Of a DNA stretch of 64,000 nucleotides, positions 52,558 to 59,518 are shown one piece after another (position 1 is the first letter of the stretch; each line of letters begins with the position of its first letter). Origin of the DNA: CBDCWT01 sp965223305 (GTDB lineage: Bacteria; Planctomycetota; Planctomycetia; Pirellulales; Pirellulaceae); assembly GCA_965223305.1 (NCBI GenBank), contig CBDCWT010000079.1, positions 124,001 to 188,000 of the forward strand, in the 5' to 3' direction. Both the position numbers and the translations under genes were made by a program. The notes under the pieces are model-generated. The model did no database searches. It was given only the letters and a program-made list of their open reading frames with translations, and was not told the DNA's origin.

Positions 52558-53562
52558 TCATAGCGTTACCACGCGCTCGTTCTTGTTTCTAGTTGGAATT
52601 GCTTTGGCGGCGCGGCTACGCAGGAAATAGGAGAGCGCCTCGGCTAAGTCGTGGTTAGTCGTAATGCGGACGTAGTCCGCGCCGAGGCCGGTGACCGTCT
52701 CTTCGAGTTGCTCCAGAAAGGCCCGAATCTGTTCTAGGTACCGGTCCCGAACGCTGGCAGGGTCCAGTTTGAGTCTGTGTCCGGCGGCTTCGAGCGACTG
52801 GAACGTCGACCAGCGACGGAAGTTGAAGTGCACTTCCTCGGGCGCTAACACTTGAAACACAAGCACGTCGTGCCCGCGGGCGCGGACGACTTTCAATGCT
52901 TTGCTCAATTCTTCTAGATTGCCAAAACAATCGGAAAAGAGCACGAACAAGCCGCGCCTTCGCATGCGAGGGACACAGGAGCGAATCTGCGCGGCGAGAT
53001 TGCCTCCGTCGGCCGCTGTGGCATTCTGCAACGCGTACAAAATGGCTTGCAAATGGCTGGCCTTCTGACGCGGTGGAACAAAAACGGACGACTCGTCATT
53101 CAGCACAGCGGCTCCGACGGCGTCTCGTTGGTGCAATAGGAGTCGTGCAAGGCACGCTGCCGCCCGACGTGCGTAGTCAAGCTTGCTGACCGTCGACAGG
53201 CCAAACTTCATGGAGCCACTGGCGTCGAGAGCAAGACACGCCTGCAGGTTTGTTTCTTCCTGATACTGTCGAATGAAATAGCGGTCGTTTCGGGCATAGA
53301 CCTGCCAGTCGATCATGCGAATTTCATCGCCTGGAGCATATGCTCGATGCTCAGCGAACTCGCAGCAACCGCCTTTTGTCGTCGAGCGATGCTTGCCGGC
53401 CAGCAGCCCATCGACTACTCCGCGCGAAAGCAGTTCCAGATGACTTATCTGGTCCATCACGAGCGGATCGACTAGATCGGCGGCAACTCGCCTTGTGCCA
53501 GTGAGCGACGTCGTCCCGCTCGATGGATGGTCGATCAGTCTCGAGAGGAATCGTTTCACCAC
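52558..53562 (-). CDS. DUF58 domain protein
   Basis: 334 residues from GTG 53562, chosen because GGAAGG lies 8 nt upstream; a TTG 18 nt earlier is the only alternative. The DUF58 signature YAPGDEIRMIDWQVYARND is followed by a VWA-like fold with MIDAS ACLALDASGSMKFG and RGLFVLFSDCFGNLEEL. It is soluble, with no membrane helix. The DUF58 protein is the usual partner of a MoxR ATPase, encoded just upstream (78 bp). Confidence 0.88.
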   Translation of the reverse strand: MVKRFLSRLIDHPSSGTTSLTGTRRVAADLVDPLVMDQISHLELLSRGVVDGLLAGKHRSTTKGGCCEFAEHRAYAPGDEIRMIDWQVYARNDRYFIRQYQEETNLQACLALDASGSMKFGLSTVSKLDYARRAAACLARLLLHQRDAVGAAVLNDESSVFVPPRQKASHLQAILYALQNATAADGGNLAAQIRSCVPRMRRRGLFVLFSDCFGNLEELSKALKVVRARGHDVLVFQVLAPEEVHFNFRRWSTFQSLEAAGHRLKLDPASVRDRYLEQIRAFLEQLEETVTGLGADYVRITTNHDLAEALSYFLRSRAAKAIPTRNKNERVVTL

Positions 53563-53640
53563 CTGTTCGTCCTTCCGCAAGTGAGGAATGGTAAGCTGAA
53601 ACCATGAGAGTCGAAGGTCTTCATGGCAACATTCGTGGCG

Positions 53641-54726
53641 TCAGGATGCTAGTTCCTCCGCTTGTTGTTGTAGTGGTCCGGCCGATCGGACGATCCTTGT
53701 CAGGACTGAATCTGCGTCGACTCCGGCCGCTTCCGCGTTGAAAGTCAAGATGATGCGATGCCGTAAGACCGGCAGCGCGACAGCAGCCAGGTCAGCCGTG
53801 GTCGCGTGACAGCGACGGTGCAGCAGTGCCCTCGCCTTGGCCGCCAGCAACAACGAAATTGTGGCACGCGGGCCAGCACCCCATTGCACCATGTTCCGCA
53901 GCTCGTCGGGCAGAGCGTCCTCTTCCGGTCGCGTCCCGCGTACGAGATCGACCGCCGCTTCATAAACGTGGTCGGAGACAACGACGTTTCGCACCAAGGC
54001 TTGCATGGTGTGCATGTGTTCGATATCGAGGACCGTCTTGGTCTGAAAGCGGTATTCCGTTGTCTGCCGGCGCGCGATTTCGAGCTCTTCCGCGCGGCTG
54101 GGGTATTCAACGTGGATTTTCAACAAGAACCGATCGAGTTGAGCCTCCGGCAGCGGATAGGTACCTTCGGTTTCGACGGGGTTTTGCGTGGCCAGCACGA
54201 AGAAGGGGTCAGGCAGTTCGTACGTCTGTCCGCAAACGGTCAGCTGTCGTTCCTGCATGGCTTCCAGCAATGCACTTTGAGTCTTCGGCGGTGTGCGGTT
54301 GATTTCGTCAGCTAGGATCATGTTCCCAAACAGAGGACCTTCGACGAAGCGAAAAATGCGTTTGCCGGTCGTGTGATCTTCTTCGAGAACCTCGGTGCCC
54401 GTAATGTCGCCTGGCATGAGATCCGGCGTGAATTGAATGCGACGGAATGAGAGATCCAACACTGATGACATCGTCGAGACAAGCATTGTCTTTGCGAGGC
54501 CGGGCATTCCTTGCAAGATGCAGTGACCGCGACAAAGGAGAGCGATCAGCAGCTGCTCAGAGACGTCTTCCATGCCGACGATCACACCGCTAAGCTGCGT
54601 TCGCAACTCCTGCAGCTTCTCGCTCAGCATGTCGATCGACTCTGCGACGCTTGCGGCCTCGGTTTCTAGGCGAGGGCGACCATTGTCGTTCTGGTGGGTA
54701 TCGGTCGGCGAGGTAATGCGATTCAT
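53641..54726 (-). CDS. MoxR family AAA ATPase
   Basis: 361 residues. Walker A is LQGMPGLAKTMLVSTMSSVL, Walker B NMILADEINRTPPKTQSALL, sensor/ATP motifs FFVLATQNPVETEGTYPLPE and QLDRFLLKIHVEYPSR. This chaperone-like ATPase is thought to activate or assemble VWA proteins through metal-binding partners. The ATG at 54726 overlaps the stop of the EF-hand gene (ATGA), implying translational coupling and a functional link to a calcium-binding protein. Confidence 0.93.
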   Translation of the reverse strand: MNRITSPTDTHQNDNGRPRLETEAASVAESIDMLSEKLQELRTQLSGVIVGMEDVSEQLLIALLCRGHCILQGMPGLAKTMLVSTMSSVLDLSFRRIQFTPDLMPGDITGTEVLEEDHTTGKRIFRFVEGPLFGNMILADEINRTPPKTQSALLEAMQERQLTVCGQTYELPDPFFVLATQNPVETEGTYPLPEAQLDRFLLKIHVEYPSRAEELEIARRQTTEYRFQTKTVLDIEHMHTMQALVRNVVVSDHVYEAAVDLVRGTRPEEDALPDELRNMVQWGAGPRATISLLLAAKARALLHRRCHATTADLAAVALPVLRHRIILTFNAEAAGVDADSVLTRIVRSAGPLQQQAEELAS

Positions 54727-56423
54727 GGCGATGCAGTTGCCTTTTTCGGTATGGACTCGGTTGTTTCCTTCGCACGTTTCGGGTTGATTCCCGTTACATC
54801 GATTGCTTCCTTTGGACTGATCAGCCCATCGTTATCCGCGTCAAGTTGCCTGAATTTGTCACGTTTCAGCAGGGCTTCTCGTTGTGAAATGTCGCCGTCC
54901 CTATTCGCGTCCATCCGAGTGAACCATGGGGGAGCGGTGATCTGCGGCGCTGTCGAGGGAGGATGGATCGACCGGATATCGGCCAGATGCTGGTGGACAC
55001 TGGGACCAAGCCCAAACGAAAGGCGAACCGTGGACGGAATCTCCTCCTGTGAGATTTCGCCATCCTTGTTCGCATCGAAACGTCGCAAGGGCTCTTGGAC
55101 TTTTCGCAGCTCCCGGATCGTCAGCCGGCCGTCCTCGTTTGGGTCAAGTGCCGGGAGCAATGGGTAACCGTCGTCGACAATTCCGACTGAGATTTGATCG
55201 GAGCCAGCAAGTGCAGGCGACTGAACCGCAGAAAACTCCAACATCGTCGCGCCCAAGGGAAACGTTATCGACGAGCCGACCTTGCGACTCAGTTCGCTGT
55301 CGAAGGCCGACGAAACCTGCACAATCTTCGTTGTGGATTTCGCGGCATCGCGAGTATCGAAGGAAACAACGACGGTTACATCTGGTTCCAGCTCATCGAG
55401 CCTAGTGATCTCGGCGGCATCCAACTCACCATCTGAATTCTCGTCGAACCGTTCAGTACTTTGCGGCGAGACGAACCGCTTAGCGATTCGTCGAAACGCC
55501 TTGGCTACCAGGGTCGCCTCGAGAATTGGAATCAGCGCGTGCGCCGTCGCCGCTCGGCTCTTACGACGCGGGTCCTTGGCGACTTCCGCAATCTCGGCAT
55601 ATTCCACGACATCATTCTGGTTCGTGTCGCAGGACAAGATCGTCTCTTGCGCGACGTCGAGTTCGGCCGCTGAAACGTTCCCATCCATGTCGCGATCGAA
55701 GACATGGAACGCCGGTGCCTGGGCGGCGCGAAATCGCTGGAAGTTCTCGTCCAGCAACAACAGGGTAGGGCCGTCCACCCATTTCGTCAGCAGCCAGCGG
55801 ATCTCATCACGAGATGGCGTGCGGCCGGTAACCGCGGCGTAACGACGAAGGCGAGCTTCAAGTGCCGAGCTGGGTCTGGCGAGGAGGTCGATTTCTTCGT
55901 TGTTTTCACTCTCACTCGCATCTCTCTCTTCATCCGCGGGTTCGCCTTCAGGTTGCGTCGGCTCGGAGGTGAGCGGCGATTCCGCTGAATTGGCTGATTC
56001 AGTGGCTGGACTCTCAGACGAAGCCGCGTCAGGCGCTTCCCGCACAGACTTTTTCAACTCGGCGAGAAGGCGGTCAATTCGCTGTTCGCGAATGTTCTCA
56101 AATGGCTCGCCGTCGATCATCACAGATGCTTGGAGCAGTAGCAGATGATTGGGCAGTGCCACAAGGAACCGCATAGTGGACTCACCAGGGCCCGGTGCCG
56201 CCGTTACATCGGATCGGAAGGTGGGCACACTTTGGTATTGAGGCAGTAGCCCTCGTGTGATTGTCGGAGGGGCCGAGCGGTCGCGACCTGCCGAAATGTC
56301 TCGTGACTGTGCCGGCGGCGCCGCCCCGAGCACGCGAACCGGTGCTGAGAGATCAACCTCAGCTGCGACAACGCAGCATGGTAAAACGAGTTCCAAGGCC
56401 AGTAGCGAGATCAAGAGCCTCAT
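54723..56423 (-). CDS. secreted protein with multiple EF-hand calcium-binding motifs
   Basis: 566 residues with a signal peptide (MRLLISLLALELVLPCCVVA). At least seven EF-hand-type loops are readable: DRDMDGNVSAAEL, DTNQNDVVEYAEI, DENSDGELDAAEI, DPNEDGRLTIREL, DANKDGEISQEEI, DANRDGDISQREA and DADNDGLISPKEA, arranged singly and in pairs. An acidic Ser/Glu linker lies near residues 140-180. It sits between the DUF1501 gene and MoxR with ATGA overlaps on both sides, so calcium sensing in the envelope complex is a reasonable inference. Confidence 0.85.
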   Translation of the reverse strand: MRLLISLLALELVLPCCVVAAEVDLSAPVRVLGAAPPAQSRDISAGRDRSAPPTITRGLLPQYQSVPTFRSDVTAAPGPGESTMRFLVALPNHLLLLQASVMIDGEPFENIREQRIDRLLAELKKSVREAPDAASSESPATESANSAESPLTSEPTQPEGEPADEERDASESENNEEIDLLARPSSALEARLRRYAAVTGRTPSRDEIRWLLTKWVDGPTLLLLDENFQRFRAAQAPAFHVFDRDMDGNVSAAELDVAQETILSCDTNQNDVVEYAEIAEVAKDPRRKSRAATAHALIPILEATLVAKAFRRIAKRFVSPQSTERFDENSDGELDAAEITRLDELEPDVTVVVSFDTRDAAKSTTKIVQVSSAFDSELSRKVGSSITFPLGATMLEFSAVQSPALAGSDQISVGIVDDGYPLLPALDPNEDGRLTIRELRKVQEPLRRFDANKDGEISQEEIPSTVRLSFGLGPSVHQHLADIRSIHPPSTAPQITAPPWFTRMDANRDGDISQREALLKRDKFRQLDADNDGLISPKEAIDVTGINPKRAKETTESIPKKATASP

Positions 56424-57760
56424 GAGAGAACTGCTTTGATTGGTGTTCCGTCAGTTATCGGGAGAGGTCGACCGACATTCGATTGCTGGAGAGTACCAGA
56501 GTCAACGCCAAGCGCTTCGCACAGTGTGGCGAGCACGTCTCCTACACCTGCCTTACCATCAACAACTTCCATCCCGTCTTCGCTCGTTTCGCCATAAGCT
56601 TGGCCACCGGTGATCCCCCCGCCACCAAACACACACGACCAGGCCGAAGGGAAGTGATCCCGACCTGCATTGCTGTTAATCGTCGGTGTACGGCCAAACT
56701 CACCCATCCACAAGATCGTGGTGGATTCGAGTAAGCCACGCTCATCGAGGTCCTTCATCAACGTCGCCCAGCCCGCGTCGAGATCACGGGATAAGTTTGC
56801 GACCTGGTTGAAGTTGTCAGCGTGGGTGTCCCAGCCCGCACCGCCGCCAAGCGACACTTCGACAAACGGTACACCACGTTCGATGAGTCGCCGCGCGAGC
56901 AGGCATCCCTGGCCGAACTCTGTTCGCCCGTAGGCTTCGCGCAGCTCGTCCTCTTCTTCAGCAAGATTGAAGGCATGAGCGTCTTCGCTGTTCATCAAGC
57001 GGACTGCTCCTCCATAGACGCTGTTGTGCATCTTTGGCGCGCCTTCGGAACGGGTTGCCAGAAAGTTGGTTTGCAGGCGTTTCCAGATCTCAAGGCGTCT
57101 ACTAAAGCGGGCCTCGGTGATACCCGCAGCACGCTGCATCGAATGAACTTTGAGGTCGGGAAACGGCCGAGGTTGTCCGTTGTTGCCACGCTGCTGTTGC
57201 TGCAAACCCGGCATGTCGGAAGCACCAACAATAAGAGGCGCGAAGCGAGGGCCGAGGAATCCTGGACCGAAAGCGTCTTGGGCGAAGACGCGGAACGGAC
57301 CGACACTAACATACCCAGGCAGACCGGCAGTGCCCTCATCTTCGTTCAGTTGCTTGGCGAGTGACGAGCCGATGCTGGGATAGCGGATCGGACCCATCGG
57401 CGGGTGGCCGGTTCGCATCAGGAAAGTCCCGCGACCGTGATCGCCTTCTAGGGTGCTCAGCCCTCGAATCACAGCCAACTTGTCGCCCATTGTGGCCAGC
57501 TTTGGCAGGTGTTCACTGATGCGAAGGCCCGGCGCACTCGTTTGGATCTCGGTGAATTCGCCGCCGTTTTCATGATTGGGCTTCAGATCGAACGTATCGG
57601 TCTGGCTAGGCCCGCCGCTCATCCAAAGGAGAATGCAGTGGCGCCGTCGCTTCGGGTCTTTACTCAGCTGATCCGCAAAAGTGGGAAACCACCCGCTTCC
57701 GCCCGCAGCCACAGCCATGAGCGATCCGAGCAGTTGTCGCCGCGAGAATCTCACTGTCAT
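56420..57760 (-). CDS. DUF1501 (sulfatase-like) exported protein
   Basis: 446 residues from Met 57760. The N-terminus is twin-arginine-like (MTVRFSRRQLLGSLMAVAAG). Family motifs are CILLWMSGGPSQTDTFDLKP, VIRGLSTLEGDHGRGTFLMR, EVSLGGGAGWDTHADNFNQV and TTILWMGEFGRTPTINSNAG then RDHFPSAWS. In planctomycetes this family is encoded beside DUF1549/DUF1553 proteins; here the IS701-like element separates the two. The enzymatic role is not established. Confidence 0.92.
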   Translation of the reverse strand: MTVRFSRRQLLGSLMAVAAGGSGWFPTFADQLSKDPKRRRHCILLWMSGGPSQTDTFDLKPNHENGGEFTEIQTSAPGLRISEHLPKLATMGDKLAVIRGLSTLEGDHGRGTFLMRTGHPPMGPIRYPSIGSSLAKQLNEDEGTAGLPGYVSVGPFRVFAQDAFGPGFLGPRFAPLIVGASDMPGLQQQQRGNNGQPRPFPDLKVHSMQRAAGITEARFSRRLEIWKRLQTNFLATRSEGAPKMHNSVYGGAVRLMNSEDAHAFNLAEEEDELREAYGRTEFGQGCLLARRLIERGVPFVEVSLGGGAGWDTHADNFNQVANLSRDLDAGWATLMKDLDERGLLESTTILWMGEFGRTPTINSNAGRDHFPSAWSCVFGGGGITGGQAYGETSEDGMEVVDGKAGVGDVLATLCEALGVDSGTLQQSNVGRPLPITDGTPIKAVLS

Positions 57761-57892
57761 GGTTCGGTCCTTTTGTTTTTCTGCAAGGTAGTAGTTCGAC
57801 TGTTGCACTTCTATTGACGAATTCTAAGTGATTTCCTATTAGCACCTTCTGCTGTTTGTGGCCATGCCAATTCACACGGAAGGAGCGGTCGC

Positions 57893-59272
57893 ATGGAAGC
57901 GATATACGAGACACGGAAGCAGGAGTTGTTGGATGAGTGCTCTGTGGATCCCCGGGTCTTTGAACAGGTGATACCGCGGTTGGAGCGGTTTATGGCACCC
58001 TTTGTCGAGAACTTGGTGCGTCGAGAACAAGTAGAGCATGCTCAGACGTTTGTCCAAGGCTTGCTTTCCGATCTCGATGCAAAGAACACGGAGTCGATTG
58101 CTTATCGTTTCGAACAAGAACGAATGCCGCTGCAATGGTTTATTGGTGTCTCCGGCTGGGATGATAAACCGCTGCGCAAAGAGCTGGTCCGCCAAGTGGG
58201 TCAGCAGTTGGGCACAGAAGACGGTGTGATCGTTTTCGACCCTTCCGGATTTCCGAAGTCGGGGAAGGGCTCGGTCGGCGTTGCGCGTCAGTGGTGTGGT
58301 CGCCTGGGAAAGGTCGACAACTGCCAAGTGGCCGTTTACATGGGATACGCGTCGAGCGAAGAGCATGCATTGGTGGATACGCGATTGTATCTTCCCAAGG
58401 AATGGACAAAAGATCCGAAGCGGCGAAAGAAGGCAGGAATCCCCAAAGGAACCCGGTATCGTACGCGACACCAGTTGTGCTTGGAGATGCTGCAAGAACA
58501 CGCTGATCAGCTGCCACATGAGTGGATTGCCGGTGATGACGAGATGGGCCGTCCATACTGGTTTCGCCGCCGTTTGAACAACATGGACGAACAATACCTC
58601 CTGTCTGTCGCGTCGAACACTTTGATTCGTGATCTGCACGCCGACCCACCTCCGTATTCCGGTCGTGGCAGACATCCCAAACGTCCTTGGCTGCGAGTTG
58701 ACAAGTGGGCTTCGTCTCTCAGCGACAGCGAATGGACGGAGATCGACGTGCGCGACGGCGCGAAAGGCCCACTGATCATTGAGGCCGTGAAACGTAGCGT
58801 TGTGGGGCGTACCGACAAACGACAAGAAGGACACGAAGAAGTATTGGTCGTGATCCGTTACAGAGACCGCGATGATCAAACTGTCGTCAAAACAGATTAC
58901 TACCTTTCCAATGCGAACGTTGAAACGCAATTGAGTGAATTCGCACGTGTGGCAAAGGCTGAACATCGAATCGAAGAATGTATTCAACGAGCCAAGAGTG
59001 AAGCCGGCCTGGCGGACTACGAGGTTCGCAACTGGATCGGCTGGCATCACCATCAGACACTCTCGCTCATCGCCACTTGGTTCTTAGTCACGGAAGCCCG
59101 GCGGGGGAAAAAAATGGACGCCAGCGATCACCGTTCAACAAATCCAAGAGGGTGTCGCATCAATCATTCACAAACGATTCGAATGCGGTACGCTCTCCCA
59201 CGTTCTTTGGGAAAGCGAGGAGTGGCTGAAGCGAAACGAACTAGCTCGCTTGTACCACTGGAAACGACGTAA
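57893..59272 (+). CDS. IS701-family DDE transposase, frameshifted near the C-terminus
   Basis: It catalyses cut-and-paste transposition. First Asp is in GVIVFDPSGFPKSGKGSVGV, followed by ARQWCGRLGKVDNCQVAVYM, second Asp in WIAGDDEMGRPYWFRRRL and Glu in RIEECIQRAKSEAGLADYEV, all as expected for the IS701 DDE core. In a run of seven A (59108-59114) the frame is lost; the conserved C-terminus is in the +1 frame and ends at 59312, while this frame runs on to 59272 as unrelated sequence. One A fewer restores it. A 393-residue antisense open frame here is a shadow. Confidence 0.88.
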   Translation: MEAIYETRKQELLDECSVDPRVFEQVIPRLERFMAPFVENLVRREQVEHAQTFVQGLLSDLDAKNTESIAYRFEQERMPLQWFIGVSGWDDKPLRKELVRQVGQQLGTEDGVIVFDPSGFPKSGKGSVGVARQWCGRLGKVDNCQVAVYMGYASSEEHALVDTRLYLPKEWTKDPKRRKKAGIPKGTRYRTRHQLCLEMLQEHADQLPHEWIAGDDEMGRPYWFRRRLNNMDEQYLLSVASNTLIRDLHADPPPYSGRGRHPKRPWLRVDKWASSLSDSEWTEIDVRDGAKGPLIIEAVKRSVVGRTDKRQEGHEEVLVVIRYRDRDDQTVVKTDYYLSNANVETQLSEFARVAKAEHRIEECIQRAKSEAGLADYEVRNWIGWHHHQTLSLIATWFLVTEARRGKKMDASDHRSTNPRGCRINHSQTIRMRYALPRSLGKRGVAEAKRTSSLVPLETT

Positions 59273-59312
59273 ACGATTGGCTCCCTTGAATGTTAACAAA
59301 AGACAAATCTAA
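59115..59312 (+). pseudogene. out-of-frame C-terminal segment of the IS701-like transposase
   Basis: Read from TGG at 59115, it gives WTPAITVQQIQEGVASIIHK and continues to ARLYHWKRRKRLAPLNVNKR then a TAA at 59310-59312. This is the natural transposase ending. A programmed slip on A7 would have to be +1 or -2, which is unusual, so mutation or a homopolymer sequencing error is preferred. Confidence 0.7.
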
Positions 59313-59361
59313 AACAGTCGAAGTAGGCACACTCCGTGTGCCGTAACTGCGATACTTTTTG

Positions 59362-59457
59362 CGGACGGCTCACGGAGTGAGCCTGCTACTTTACGGACGG
59401 CTTACGGAGTAAGCCTGCTACTTTACGGACGGCTTACGGAGTAAGCCTGCTACTCTT
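59362..59457. repeat. three 32-bp tandem hairpin units
   Basis: Units start at 59362, 59394 and 59426. Each contains a perfect 7-bp stem with loop GGA: GGCTCAC-GGA-GTGAGCC in the first and GGCTTAC-GGA-GTAAGCC in the next two, a compensatory change that keeps pairing. GCACAC-TCC-GTGTGC at 59327-59341 is the same design in reverse. They lie just outside the right end of the IS, downstream of the DUF1549/DUF1553 stop codon. Confidence 0.85.
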
Positions 59458-59518
59458 ACCTTTGCAGGACGGCATGTGCCGCCCAACCGAAACCGCTCAA
59501 TCTCTGTTGCGACAGAGC

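Larger units (their letters stand above)
57843..59326 (+). mobile_element. IS701-like insertion sequence (ends tentative)
   Basis: About 1.48 kb around one transposase gene. Candidate terminal repeats are CACCTTCTGCTGTTT (57843-57857) and the complement of 59312-59326, CTACTTCGACTGTTT, 11 of 15 matching. The left flank is TTAG (57839-57842), a YTAR site; the right flank GCAC does not match, so no target duplication is visible. It splits the minus-strand operon between the DUF1549/DUF1553 and DUF1501 genes. Confidence 0.65.

Noticed and set aside
57872..59053. 393-residue open frame on the minus strand across the transposase
   Set aside because: It is the antisense of a well-conserved transposase, has shadow-like composition and no recognisable domain.
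59327..59457. CRISPR-like array from the 32-bp periodicity
   Set aside because: There are no unique spacers; the units are contiguous tandem hairpins and no cas genes are nearby.
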